NCBI GenBank assembly: GCA_900766825.1
Contig: CAAFWU010000077.1
Location: 1-52,137, forward strand
Length of the DNA: 52,137 bases
From: Bacteroidales bacterium
GTDB lineage: Bacteria > Bacteroidota > Bacteroidia > Bacteroidales > Marinilabiliaceae
Reading direction: 5' to 3'
Under the pieces are notes generated by a model. It worked only from the letters and a program-made list of their open reading frames with translations. It made no database searches and had not been told where the DNA came from. The number at the start of each line of letters is the position of its first letter. Within the stretch, counting starts at the first letter, position 1. Of the stretch, positions 26,102-34,880 are shown one piece after another. Position numbers and translations under genes: made by a program.

Positions 26102-27355
26102 TTAGTTGTCGAGGATCTCCTTTGGAGCCTGAGGCTGGAACATATAAGTGTCGGCATAGAAAGCAGCTGACTGACCAGTGATTGACATATCGCTTGTGCT
26201 GCCAGTGGTAACGAAACCACGAGAAATAGGACCGTAACCAGAGCCAAAATCAGTATTATCGAATACAAAGGAAACAGCAAATTTGCGTGCCGCGCCTTCG
26301 AAAGAGGTCTTCTGAACCCAGTAATCGTAGAATGGGTTATACTCCCAAGTTAGAGTGCTGACACCGCTGGCACCACCTGTGGTAACATAAGCACGACAAT
26401 CAGGAGTGTTGTCGTAAACTACAAAAGAGGTAGAACCATAAGATGCAAGATTTACATACTGATCATCAAAGGAGTCTCGAGTGTAGTTCTTGAGCATCCT
26501 CAAATCTTCCCAGTCCTCAGTCTCTGGATTATAGCACTGGAAAGCGGTGATTGCGCTACCGTTAATTCCACCGAAAACATAACCCTTACCATTGCAAGTG
26601 AATGCTGTAGCTTGCGAACGAGGTACACCAATTGTCTTTATCTGAGTCCAAGTATTGCCATCGAACTTATAGAAATCACCAAGGATATTCTGGTCATAAT
26701 CCTCACCACCACCAACATAGGCAATATTGTCGATTACGAAAGAACAAGCGTAACGGCAAGCATCACCAGGATACTCAGGAGCTAAAGACCACTTATTGGT
26801 CTCAGGATCATAGCACCAAAAGTCCTTGAGGAAGTTGGTTCCATCGTAGCCCAAACCAACGTAGCCCTTACCATTGATAGAGAAACCAACTGCACCATTG
26901 CGAGCGTGACAACCAGCCTTTACACCCATGGCTATAGCCTCACTATCTGTTGGCATTGAGCAGACGGCTTGATAATACTTAGCATCCTCCTTGTGATAGG
27001 GTGCGGTTATAGATGCACGGCTGGTATCTGAGGTTGAGTAGAGTTTGTCGTATCTTGCAGTCCAAACTGGTAAACCAGTTGAATCATTTGGGGTTGCCAT
27101 ATAGAAATCGCGGAAACGCTCTTGCTCCTCGGTCTTGTTGGTATTGGCACCTGTGCCAACAAAAGCACAAGGTTTGCCATCCAACTCGATGGTGAAGCAT
27201 ACAGCACCGCCACGAGGAGTGCCAGGGAAGTATTTGAAGGTGTTGTACCAGTTACCCTGAAGGTTCTCATTGTCAATATCCTCACAGCTGGTGGAGCCAA
27301 AGAAAAGGGCTACCAGCGAAAGAGCTATCAATGAGTATTTAGGACGTCGTGTCAT
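26102..27355 (-). CDS. Kelch/galactose-oxidase-like repeat lipoprotein
   Basis: 417 residues from the ATG at 27355; an in-frame ATG at 27379 is inside the promoter and unlikely. The lipobox ends at Cys24 (FGSTSC). Repeats of a beta-propeller type are visible: GYVGLGYDG, AYVGGGEDYD and GYVFGGING, each followed by W and a conserved pattern such as YNPETEDWEDL. This suggests a surface-exposed kelch propeller of five to six blades. Such proteins may bind glycans or other ligands; no copper-enzyme residues are evident. It has its own -7 box and terminator. Confidence 0.86.
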   Translation of the reverse strand: MTRRPKYSLIALSLVALFFGSTSCEDIDNENLQGNWYNTFKYFPGTPRGGAVCFTIELDGKPCAFVGTGANTNKTEEQERFRDFYMATPNDSTGLPVWTARYDKLYSTSDTSRASITAPYHKEDAKYYQAVCSMPTDSEAIAMGVKAGCHARNGAVGFSINGKGYVGLGYDGTNFLKDFWCYDPETNKWSLAPEYPGDACRYACSFVIDNIAYVGGGEDYDQNILGDFYKFDGNTWTQIKTIGVPRSQATAFTCNGKGYVFGGINGSAITAFQCYNPETEDWEDLRMLKNYTRDSFDDQYVNLASYGSTSFVVYDNTPDCRAYVTTGGASGVSTLTWEYNPFYDYWVQKTSFEGAARKFAVSFVFDNTDFGSGYGPISRGFVTTGSTSDMSITGQSAAFYADTYMFQPQAPKEILDN

Positions 27356-27376
27356 AAACGATTTAGAATTTACGTG

Positions 27377-27384
27377 CAAAGATA
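27377..27384 (-). promoter_or_regulatory. -7 promoter box of the kelch-like lipoprotein gene
   Basis: TATCTTTG from 27384 to 27377 is a perfect TAnnTTTG. The start codon at 27355 leaves a leader of about 16 bases. No TTTG is present at -33, so the upstream element is weak. Confidence 0.55.
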
Positions 27385-27519
27385 ATGACTTTAACCATTA
27401 TTCAGCATAGATATCAACGAAAGGAGCTAATTTTTCAAGCACCATGCGCTATCGAGCGTCAAGTGGTTTTTTTATTATGTTTTTGTAAGTGAATATTCTA
27501 TACAGAAGTCGACAGAACA

Positions 27520-28785
27520 TTAATCGAACTTGGATTTGAGGAACCAGATCTCGCGGATGTTGACACCGAACTTGAAGATCTTGTTGGTCTCTTTTACCAT
27601 GCCGCCGCTGTTGACACCACGCTCCTGATGTTCGTAGGAGATGGTGATGGCATTCTTTGTTCTGCCGAAGGGAATGCTGAGACCAGCTGTAACTCCGCCT
27701 AAGTCCATATCGAGTCCCGTGACATCGATGTAGTCCTTGCCCCAATAGCCGCCCAAGCGGTAACGCATTCTCTTGTAGAAGGGGTCGTCTGGCTTGCCTG
27801 GCGCAAACTCAAAACCGCCTGCGTAGGTATAGCTGTCGCGGTATGGAATGGCCTCGTTGAACTTTGTGTTAGGAATGTCGCTCCACTCACTCCTCTTGTA
27901 CTCGAAGGTGGCCATATAGGGACCTCGTTTCCATGTGAGACCAGCACCATAGGCTTGTGGCACTTTGAAACGATCGGGCGTTGGGTCATCGGAGTCCAGT
28001 TCGCTCGAGACACTGTTGTAGATGATGTGGTCGAACGATGTGTGGAGCCATTTCTTGGGGTTGTAGACGGCACCTAAACGGAAGTTGTTCTTGCCAATAT
28101 TGAAGTCGTATTGCAAACCTACCTCCCAATATATATTGTTGAGCGAGTACTTACGTTCGTTGTGAATAACCTCGCCTCCCAAATATGTCACACCATCGGT
28201 TGCATAGGCAAAGTCAGCTACCTCTTTGCGCTCTATGGTACCCCACAACACAGAGAAGTTGCCACCAATGGTGAGGTGATCGAAGAGGGTGAGCGCCATA
28301 TTGAAGTAGGCTTGACTGAGACCGCCACTGCCTTTGTGTGTTACATCATACCAATAGTCGGAACCTACAATATTGCGCTTCTGCGTAATGTTGTAACCCA
28401 CAGCGGAGAAGGGCGAGTAGCCAAAGGCGAAGGTGAGGTACTTATTGCCACGGAAAGCCATGCAGAGACCGTCCAAGTTGGCCTTGTACATGCTGCGGTG
28501 GTCGTAGCCAATCTCATGACGTGCATAGAAGTACTTGAGATTGAAGGTGAAGTAGAAGGCGAGCGAATCGAGCTGGTTGATGCCCGCAGGGTTGGAGATA
28601 TTCACCCACTCGCTGGATGCGAGCGCTATGCTGGAGTGACCGAGTGCAGCCGAAGCGGCGTCCTCTTTGGGTGTCAGCACGCCAATGCCATACATTGAGT
28701 AGGGCGATGCAGTGTTGTGCTGCGCAAAAGCAGAGCCATTGGCAAGCAGTGTTGCTATGCAGAGAAGCAGCAGAGCCCATGGCAT
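27520..28785 (-). CDS. Outer-membrane beta-barrel protein, FadL/OmpP1-like
   Basis: 421 residues from the ATG at 28785 (MPWALLLLCIATLLANGSAFA); the open frame extends to 28890 within the DUF4270 gene but lacks a native start. A signal peptide ends near FAQ. The early segment NTASPYSMYGIGVLTPKED and the SNPAGINQLDSLAF-like region resemble FadL/OmpP1-type transporters. Many amphipathic strands follow to the C-terminus. Transport of hydrophobic substrates is the family expectation, not shown. It starts 13 bases after the DUF4270 stop, so the two are likely co-transcribed. Confidence 0.82.
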   Translation of the reverse strand: MPWALLLLCIATLLANGSAFAQHNTASPYSMYGIGVLTPKEDAASAALGHSSIALASSEWVNISNPAGINQLDSLAFYFTFNLKYFYARHEIGYDHRSMYKANLDGLCMAFRGNKYLTFAFGYSPFSAVGYNITQKRNIVGSDYWYDVTHKGSGGLSQAYFNMALTLFDHLTIGGNFSVLWGTIERKEVADFAYATDGVTYLGGEVIHNERKYSLNNIYWEVGLQYDFNIGKNNFRLGAVYNPKKWLHTSFDHIIYNSVSSELDSDDPTPDRFKVPQAYGAGLTWKRGPYMATFEYKRSEWSDIPNTKFNEAIPYRDSYTYAGGFEFAPGKPDDPFYKRMRYRLGGYWGKDYIDVTGLDMDLGGVTAGLSIPFGRTKNAITISYEHQERGVNSGGMVKETNKIFKFGVNIREIWFLKSKFD

Positions 28786-28798
28786 GCGGCGGATAGAG

Positions 28799-30169
28799 CT
28801 ATCTGTTCTCAAAGTCGTAGTTATAGAAGGTGATTTCGAGCTTCGACCTGTTACGATCCACGCCGTTGCCATTAAATACCATGAACTCATATGTTGTGGG
28901 GCTCATGGATTGCCCCCACAGTAAAAGCAGACCAGTGTACTCATCGAACACCTCCTGAGTGAGAAGGGTGTTGATGTAGTAAGTTATGTCGGCATAGTAA
29001 TACATCTGACTGCGGTCGTAGGCGTCGTAGACCAAAGTGGAATAGACACGCCGTCCCGAACCGTTGTAGAGGGCATTGGTGATTACGTTGCCCTTATTCA
29101 CCTCAGCCACATAGAAACTTGTGGGCACGCGGCGCTTGTCGTAGCTACCCACCTCGGGGTAGATCTTGAGAACAGCCTTTACCACATGCTGATAGCGGTT
29201 GAGGTTCTTAAGTTCCTGAAGGGACTTGAGGTTGATGCGAGTGTAGTAGCCCAAACCCTCGTAGAGTACGGAGTGATGACCAGATGAGTCCTCGGCTGCC
29301 TGTTTCCAACGAGCATCGAGTTTATCGAATGGCTCTTCTACATTCTCGTTCCAGACCTCATTGAATTGGCGTGTCTTGTCGTTCATATAGAAGTCTCGTT
29401 CGCACCTCACGGCCTCCATGCCTCGCTTATGACTGTGAAGAGTAATCTTGCAAGAGTCGGCAATAAAGGAGAGCAACGCCTTGGTGTCATGCTTATCGTC
29501 GGAGCTGGTGATGCAGATGCCCTTGAAATATTGCTCGAAGAGCTGACTTACGATATCGCTCTTTTTATTGTAGGCCGAATCGCGCACAAAGTCCCTAAGA
29601 CTCCGACCAAAGGTGTCGTTGAGGCGGAAACGGACGCGAGGACGGGTATGGGGACGGGGATAGAATGATGTCTCGCCCAACACGCTGTCCTGCTTAAAGG
29701 AGCGGACATTGTAGAAGGCGTTTTCGTTTTGGTCTCCAAAGTCGAGACGTTCGCCCAGACACTTGATCTGAATATTAAATAGTTGAGTTGTGTCGCCCTC
29801 GTAGAGACCGTTGTGAACCAGCACCATGGTCACAGAGTCGTAGACCTCCTTACCATTTTGGAGCCAACCGTAGCCCGAAGAACCTCCGTTGAGGACGGGC
29901 TCGGCCAATTTCATGTACGAGACGCTATGGATGTCGCCAATGACGGGTTTGTTAGCTTTGCCAACCCACACGGTATTTTGGTTGGAAGTCTGCACCGAGT
30001 CGAGCCTAAAGGTGCTCATCTCGATAGGGGTGCCGTCTGATGTCTGTGCGTATGAGAAACTCTTGATGAAGGCATCGTCCATGGGGAGTGGCTCATCGGT
30101 GCACGATGCCACAAACGCCACAAAGAGCGTCAGCAAAAGTCCTATATTAAGTAATCTCCTTTGGGTCAT
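28799..30169 (-). CDS. DUF4270 family outer-membrane lipoprotein
   Basis: 456 residues from the ATG at 30169 (MTQRRLLNIGLLLT) with a lipobox at Cys23 (FVASC). The frame continues to 30211 but the extra residues look non-native. The body matches DUF4270, a Bacteroidetes lipoprotein family with no established function known to me. Motifs include SFYPRPHTRPRVRFRL and a C-terminal WGQSMSPTTYEFMVFNG. Genes of this family commonly neighbour cell-envelope functions. Here it precedes an outer-membrane barrel gene with which it probably shares a transcript. Confidence 0.9.
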   Translation of the reverse strand: MTQRRLLNIGLLLTLFVAFVASCTDEPLPMDDAFIKSFSYAQTSDGTPIEMSTFRLDSVQTSNQNTVWVGKANKPVIGDIHSVSYMKLAEPVLNGGSSGYGWLQNGKEVYDSVTMVLVHNGLYEGDTTQLFNIQIKCLGERLDFGDQNENAFYNVRSFKQDSVLGETSFYPRPHTRPRVRFRLNDTFGRSLRDFVRDSAYNKKSDIVSQLFEQYFKGICITSSDDKHDTKALLSFIADSCKITLHSHKRGMEAVRCERDFYMNDKTRQFNEVWNENVEEPFDKLDARWKQAAEDSSGHHSVLYEGLGYYTRINLKSLQELKNLNRYQHVVKAVLKIYPEVGSYDKRRVPTSFYVAEVNKGNVITNALYNGSGRRVYSTLVYDAYDRSQMYYYADITYYINTLLTQEVFDEYTGLLLLWGQSMSPTTYEFMVFNGNGVDRNRSKLEITFYNYDFENR

Positions 30170-30295
30170 CAAATTGTTGTTGTTAAACGGCAAGCGAATG
30201 AGTGAAAACAAGCCGTGCTCCTAAAGCGTTTGCAAAGAAAAGAAATATGATTAAAATGGAACCTAACTTTTCAATGAAAGAAGCTTAAAGCGACG

Positions 30296-30303
30296 CAAAG
30301 GTA
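30296..30303 (-). promoter_or_regulatory. -7 promoter box of the DUF4270-porin operon
   Basis: TACCTTTG from 30303 to 30296 on the minus strand is a perfect TAnnTTTG. The -33 box is not evident. The start codon at 30169 leaves a 120-base leader. The rest of the gap to 30482 shows nothing recognisable. Confidence 0.5.
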
Positions 30304-30482
30304 ATAAAAATATCAATTGAGAATGGTTAAGTTCTGCACTACTTAACTTACCAATGGTGATAAAAACTAAAATAATCTCTCTTTACCAAACGTTCCTTTC
30401 TTGTTGCGAAGCATGGCTGTGCGTGTTAAATTGCCCACAAAATTGCCCATTCTATTGCGAAAGCAGCATACACAAAATCCAA

Positions 30483-31358
30483 CTAACGAATGGCGTGTGA
30501 GTCCAGATAGGCCAAGAAGGGCTCCTTATAGTTGTCGGAGACGGCCACGAGCTGACCCGCAATGGTTATGCGCATATGGCTTACACTCTCTATTTTGGTA
30601 AGGTTGACAATCCAGGAACGGTGGACTCGCATAAATATGTCGGCAGGCAACTGTGCTTCCATTTTTTTCATGGATATGTGGGTGGTGTAGGGCTTGGAGG
30701 CCCCCACTGTGAAGATGCGCACGTACTCGCTCATACCCTCAACCACGGCAATTTCACAGACCTTGATGCGGGACATCTTGGCATCGTTTTTTACAAAAAT
30801 GAAGTCGTCGGCCGAGATGCGGCGCTCGGCATCGGCTTCGGGGGGTGCGGTGGTGGTTGCGGTGGGGATTGCGTTGGTGGTTACATCGGAGGTCCCAGCA
30901 TTGGGTTTTAAATGAGATGAGGCCATATTTTGAACGGAGTGGGCGTTGGATGTTAGGGCTGCGTTGGTCTGAGCGAGCAGAGCTTCTTCGGCAGCCAGAC
31001 GGCGGCGGACTCGTTCAGCAGCGAGAGCCACATCGGCCAGGCTGAAGGGTTTGAGCAGATAGTCTACGGCCTCCACTTTGTAGCCATCGACGGCATAGTC
31101 GGCATAGGCTGTGGTGAAGACCACGAGGCAACGACCAGCCACATGGCGAACCAGTTCGATACCGTTCATGTCGGGCATACTTATGTCGGCAAAGAGCAGG
31201 TCTACGCCCCCACGGCTAATGACCTCGATGGCCTGCATGGCACTGCTGCATTGGGCCACGAGGATGAGGCCAGGCACGCGCTGTATGTAGGTGCTGAGTT
31301 GAGTTAGGGCCAGCGGCTCATCGTCGACGGCAAGGCAACGTATTTCGCGGTTCGTCAT
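30483..31358 (-). CDS. LytTR-family response regulator (second pair)
   Basis: 291 residues. The receiver domain is at 5-120 with phospho-acceptor Asp58 (LLFADISMPD). A ~70-residue low-complexity linker (Ala/Thr/Ser-rich) is followed by a LytTR DNA-binding domain (about 185-291) with IKVCEIAVVEGMSEYVRIFT and FMRVHRSWIVNLTKI. It follows its kinase by 32 bases, so it is co-transcribed. It is clearly related to the regulator at 23872-24684 and may be a paralogue. The downstream target genes are not identifiable from sequence. Confidence 0.95.
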   Translation of the reverse strand: MTNREIRCLAVDDEPLALTQLSTYIQRVPGLILVAQCSSAMQAIEVISRGGVDLLFADISMPDMNGIELVRHVAGRCLVVFTTAYADYAVDGYKVEAVDYLLKPFSLADVALAAERVRRRLAAEEALLAQTNAALTSNAHSVQNMASSHLKPNAGTSDVTTNAIPTATTTAPPEADAERRISADDFIFVKNDAKMSRIKVCEIAVVEGMSEYVRIFTVGASKPYTTHISMKKMEAQLPADIFMRVHRSWIVNLTKIESVSHMRITIAGQLVAVSDNYKEPFLAYLDSHAIR

Positions 31359-31390
31359 TGATGAAAAATTGGGGCAATAAAATTGATGTG

Positions 31391-32674
31391 TTATGAATTG
31401 AAGACGCTGAGGTCGATGACCAAATGTGCCTCGAAGGTTTCGGCAACCACTTGGGTTGTAAGCCTATAGGCATTGGGGCAGAGCATATCGAGTCGGCGAC
31501 GGAGATTGACCAGACCTATGCCATGGGTCTTATCCTGAGGGGTGTTGGGGCATAGGCTATTGACACACAAGAAGTCCAAACCCTTGCCATCGTTGGTTAT
31601 GGTCATGACCACATTGATGAAGGATGGGTGGGCATAGGAGACGCCGTGCTTGAAGGCGTTCTCGACCATATTGACAAAAAGCAGGGGCGGCAAGAGGATG
31701 TGACCGACGTCGGATGGTAAAGATAGTGAGACTTTTACATTGTCGGTGTAGCGAATGCTCATTAGGTTGACGTAGTCTCGAAGAAACAGTATGTCGCGAT
31801 CGAGATGGGTCAGGGGGCGGTCGCTCTCGTAGAGCAAGTGGCGCATGAGGCGCGAGAGCTGTTCGATGGTTAGCTTAGCACGCTCGGCATCAATGTCCAC
31901 AAGGGCATGGATGTTGTTGAGGGTGTTCATCATGAAGTGGGGGCTGACCTGATAACGGAGCTGAGCCAACTCGGCCTTCATCTTCTCGTGGTCCATCTCG
32001 CGGAGGCGCTGTTTATCACGTTCGGAGAGCATATAGGACTTGACCATGATGCCGAGGCTGATGAGCAGGAGGGCTATGGTGAAGTGGGTGGCCATAGGGC
32101 CCAAATGGAGCACGCCGTTGATGCCTGAGGGTTTGATAAAATGACGCTTATTGTCCCAAAAGGCGGGCTCGATGCGTTCGTCAGGTGGAGTCGGTTTGCT
32201 TGGGGCAAGAACATTGTCGGGAACCACATAGTCATAGTCGTCGAGGGGTTGACCATCGGGTCTATTGCTCTCGAAGGGGGGCCTATTGTATCGACCATCG
32301 TCAAAATGGTCGTCGACAAGCATCTCCACAACCAATGTCATGCCCAGCGCCAAGAGTATGGCCAAGATACTGTAGACCACCAGTTTACGTGTGCGCACCA
32401 AAAAGAGGGTGAGCAGCACATCGTTTAGCAGAAAGAGACAGAAATAGGGTAACAGACCCAAGAGGTCGGCCGTTATGTTTTGCCAAAAAGAGCCGAGACT
32501 TCGACCCGACCATTGGTCGTAGAGCTGACCAAAGAAGATGGAGAGGATGACAGCTACCCAAACAAAGAGATAGAAGAAGAACTCGCGCCAATCGTGGGCA
32601 AGAAGGAAGAGTTCCTTGAGCGAGAGCTGTTTATTAGGAACCGAGGAGTTGATATTGTCGGTGGTTGTGGTCAC
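31391..32674 (-). CDS. LytS-type sensor histidine kinase (second pair), GTG start
   Basis: 427 residues. Start is GTG at 32674; no better ATG is nearby. Several hydrophobic helices lie between 35 and 215, interrupted by a ~75-residue Asp/Pro-rich segment (about 118-190) that may face outward. The kinase domain has YQVSPHFMMNTLNNIHAL with His246. A HATPase domain with PPLLFVNMVENAFKHG and HGIGLVNLRRRL follows. The start codon lies only ~20 bases after the T-run of a strong terminator (32692-32745), so expression may depend on read-through. Confidence 0.93.
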   Translation of the reverse strand: MTTTTDNINSSVPNKQLSLKELFLLAHDWREFFFYLFVWVAVILSIFFGQLYDQWSGRSLGSFWQNITADLLGLLPYFCLFLLNDVLLTLFLVRTRKLVVYSILAILLALGMTLVVEMLVDDHFDDGRYNRPPFESNRPDGQPLDDYDYVVPDNVLAPSKPTPPDERIEPAFWDNKRHFIKPSGINGVLHLGPMATHFTIALLLISLGIMVKSYMLSERDKQRLREMDHEKMKAELAQLRYQVSPHFMMNTLNNIHALVDIDAERAKLTIEQLSRLMRHLLYESDRPLTHLDRDILFLRDYVNLMSIRYTDNVKVSLSLPSDVGHILLPPLLFVNMVENAFKHGVSYAHPSFINVVMTITNDGKGLDFLCVNSLCPNTPQDKTHGIGLVNLRRRLDMLCPNAYRLTTQVVAETFEAHLVIDLSVFNS

Positions 32675-32691
32675 GCAAGTGTGTGGTTTAG

Positions 32692-32745
32692 AGTGAGTAA
32701 AAAAAAGCAGGGCAGCCTAAGTAGCCCGTTGGCTCGCTGCCCTGC
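32692..32745 (-). terminator. Strong terminator just upstream of the second LytS gene
   Basis: On the minus strand GCAGGGCAGC (32745-32736) pairs perfectly with GCTGCCCTGC (32716-32707), with an inner AGCC/GGCT pairing, and T8 follows. It ends the candidate RNA that starts near 32884. It lies ahead of, not behind, the kinase gene, the arrangement of a transcription attenuator or of an independent small RNA. Confidence 0.8.
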
Positions 32746-32884
32746 ACCAATTCAAACACATCTATGAAAAAGTCTTTTATATCTTGCTTCGCAAACAATA
32801 TGTCTATTGTAACGAGATATTATTCAGGCTGATAAGGGGCAAACAGTAATGAAACCTATGCTCTGTTACGCCCTCTCTTTCTTC
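32700..32884 (-). ncRNA. Candidate structured RNA or regulatory leader (about 185 nt)
   Basis: The stretch begins a few bases after a near-perfect promoter and ends at a strong terminator. Two further hairpins are seen on the minus strand. In the first, GGGCG-AACAG pairs with CTGTT-TGCCC. In the second, ATATC...GATAT encloses CAATA/TATTG and TTGC-GAA-GCAA. No coding frame starts in it. It could be a trans-acting small RNA or a 5' leader controlling the LytS/LytTR operon by attenuation. I do not recognise it as a known riboswitch. It lacks the long closing stem and central bubble expected of 6S RNA. Confidence 0.5.
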
Positions 32885-32889
32885 ACCAG

Positions 32890-32920
32890 CAAATATACCT
32901 AAGGAATATTTTGTGTGAAA
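32890..32920 (-). promoter_or_regulatory. Promoter of the candidate RNA / second LytS leader
   Basis: TATATTTG (32897 to 32890) is a perfect -7 box. TTTC (32920 to 32917) lies exactly 19 bases upstream, one base off the TTTG consensus. Predicted start of transcription is near 32884. Confidence 0.65.
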
Positions 32921-33091
32921 ATGATTTCAGCCGAAAGGGCTAATATTCCGACAAAACGGCAAAAAATACGGATAAAAAGGTTAGCCTATCGGCGAATGGG
33001 CTTAACGGAGAGGTGTATGAGACCGTAGAGGGTGTTTAGTAAAAAAGAAACCTTACTACTCCCCTCCCCCCCCTCCACAAAATAGGTTCTG
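32921..33091. other. Non-coding stretch with a polypyrimidine tract
   Basis: No gene or promoter is recognised. At 33061-33076 the plus strand reads C4-T-C8-T-C2, so the minus strand carries a run of eight G flanked by G-tracts. It lies between the guaB terminator and the promoter of the candidate RNA. Confidence 0.4.
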
Positions 33092-33135
33092 AAAAAAAGA
33101 AGCTGTTGCAACAAGAACTTAGTTGTTGCAACAAC
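33092..33135 (-). terminator. Intrinsic terminator of guaB
   Basis: On the minus strand GTTGTTGCAACAA pairs with TTGTTGCAACAGC (13 bp, one G-T) around an 8-base loop and is followed by TTCTTTTTTT. Each arm is itself a palindrome. It starts about 33 bases after the guaB stop. Confidence 0.8.
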
Positions 33136-33167
33136 CTATACTATAAGTTATCTACCGTAGGGCGAAC

Positions 33168-34649
33168 TTAGTTTCTGGAGTAGTTGGGAGCCTCAGAAGT
33201 GATGGCCACATCGTGAGGGTGACTCTCGTTCATGCCCGAAGCAGTGATGCGGACGAACTTGGCTTTGTGCAGAGCCTCGATGTCTTTAGCTCCGCAGTAG
33301 CCCATGCCAGAGCGAATGCCACCAAGGAGCTGATAAACAACCTCGTATAGCGAACCCTTATATGGCACGCGTGCTGCAATGCCTTCGGGAACGAGTTTCT
33401 TGGCGTCGGACTCGTCGGCTTGGAAGTAGCGATCCTTGGAGCCATGCTGCATGGCCTCGAGTGAACCCATGCCACGGTAGGCTTTGAACTTACGACCGTT
33501 GAAGATAATGGTGTCGCCAGGAGACTCCTCGACGCCAGCGAAGAGACCGCCAGCCATGGTGCAACTTGCGCCCGCAGCGAGAGCCTTGACAAAGTCGCCC
33601 GAGTAGCGCAGACCGCCATCGCCAATGATGGGCACATCGCCATAGCCAGCATCGTTGAGAGCCTTGTAGACCTCGTAGATGGCAGAGAGCTGAGGATAGC
33701 CCACGCCAGCAATGATGCGGGTTGTGCAGATGGAGCCAGGACCAATGCCAACCTTAACGGCGTCGGCACCAGCCTCGGCCAAAGCCACAGCGGCCTCGCC
33801 AGTGCAGATGTTGCCAACAACCAAGTCGATGCCTGTGTAGCGACGGCGTGCCTCTTTGAGCACCTCGATAACGCCACGGCTGTGACCATGGGCGGTGTCG
33901 ATGACCAAAGCATCCACATTGGCAGCAACCAAAGCATCGGCACGCTCAAAGGTGTTATAGGTGACGCCAATGCCACCAGCTACGCGCAGACGACCTTTGT
34001 CATCTTTGCAAGCCAGAGGTTTGTCCTTGGCCTTCTTGATGTCTTTGTAGGTAACCAAGCCAACGAGCTTGCCATCTTTGTCCACAACGGGGAGCTTCTC
34101 GATCTTGTAGTGCTGGAGGATCTCGGCGGCTTCTTTTAGGTCGGTCTTTTGGCTTGTGGTGATGAGGTTGTCCTTGGTCATGACATAGCTGACGGGTTTG
34201 TCCATGTCATGCTCGAAACGGAGGTCGCGGTTGGTTACGATGCCCACAAGGGTGTTGTTGGCGTCTACAACAGGGATGCCACCAATTTTGTACTCTTTCA
34301 TCATATCGAGGGCATCGCCCACCGACTTATTGTCGCGGATAGAGACGGGGTCATAGATCATGCCATTTTCGGCTCTCTTAACGGTCTCCACTTGGCGGGC
34401 CTGCTGCTCAATGGACATATTTTTGTGGATGACACCAATGCCACCCTCACGAGCAATGGCAATGGCCATTTGGCTCTCGGTAACGGTGTCCATGGCTGCG
34501 GTGACCACAGGGGCGTTGAGCGTAATGTGGCGCGAGAATTTGGTGGCCAAGCTAACCTCGCGAGGCAGAACCTCTGAGTAGGCGGGGATGAGCAGAACGT
34601 CGTCAAACGTCAGACCGTTTGATGCTATCCTATCTTCTACGAACGACAT
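33168..34649 (-). CDS. guaB: IMP dehydrogenase
   Basis: 493 residues. It catalyses NAD-dependent oxidation of IMP to XMP, the first committed step of GTP synthesis. Two CBS domains insert at about 95-210 (NTLVGIVTNRDLRF, GKLVGLVTYKDIKK). The catalytic loop GIGPGSICTTR carries the thioimidate Cys308. The flap and monovalent-ion motifs YRGMGSLEAMQ and YKGSLYEVVYQLLGG follow. Full length. It has its own -7 box at 34796-34803 and a 140-base leader, and a terminator. Confidence 0.98.
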   Translation of the reverse strand: MSFVEDRIASNGLTFDDVLLIPAYSEVLPREVSLATKFSRHITLNAPVVTAAMDTVTESQMAIAIAREGGIGVIHKNMSIEQQARQVETVKRAENGMIYDPVSIRDNKSVGDALDMMKEYKIGGIPVVDANNTLVGIVTNRDLRFEHDMDKPVSYVMTKDNLITTSQKTDLKEAAEILQHYKIEKLPVVDKDGKLVGLVTYKDIKKAKDKPLACKDDKGRLRVAGGIGVTYNTFERADALVAANVDALVIDTAHGHSRGVIEVLKEARRRYTGIDLVVGNICTGEAAVALAEAGADAVKVGIGPGSICTTRIIAGVGYPQLSAIYEVYKALNDAGYGDVPIIGDGGLRYSGDFVKALAAGASCTMAGGLFAGVEESPGDTIIFNGRKFKAYRGMGSLEAMQHGSKDRYFQADESDAKKLVPEGIAARVPYKGSLYEVVYQLLGGIRSGMGYCGAKDIEALHKAKFVRITASGMNESHPHDVAITSEAPNYSRN

Positions 34650-34795
34650 ATTTGATGATTTTTTTTAAGTTTCAAACCCTTAAAGAACAAAAGAGTTAGC
34701 ACCTATGGCTCGACTTGCTTAGCAAATGTTTGCTTCCGCACGTTGTGGGGGCAAAAACTGCAACCACGATGTCCATAACCACCGCACCCTTTGTG

Positions 34796-34803
34796 CAAAG
34801 ATA
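34796..34803 (-). promoter_or_regulatory. -7 promoter box of guaB
   Basis: TATCTTTG from 34803 to 34796 on the minus strand is a perfect TAnnTTTG. Transcription would start near 34790, leaving a leader of about 140 bases before the start at 34649. I see no purine-riboswitch-like core in the leader. Confidence 0.5.
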
Positions 34804-34880
34804 GCACAGAGAACGCTATTGCTGAATGTATTTAAGATTTTTTTGGGTCAAGAGACGTCATGTTAATAAAAAATAAGCTG

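Noticed and set aside
27420..27475. Hairpin followed by T7 on the plus strand
   Set aside because: The stem is short and interrupted and no plus-strand gene lies upstream to be terminated.
32700..32884. 6S RNA
   Set aside because: Size fits, but there is no long closing stem between the 5' and 3' ends and no central bubble; the 3' end is a strong terminator hairpin.
34650..34795. guaB leader as a purine riboswitch
   Set aside because: No purine-riboswitch three-way junction or conserved loop pairs could be found by eye.
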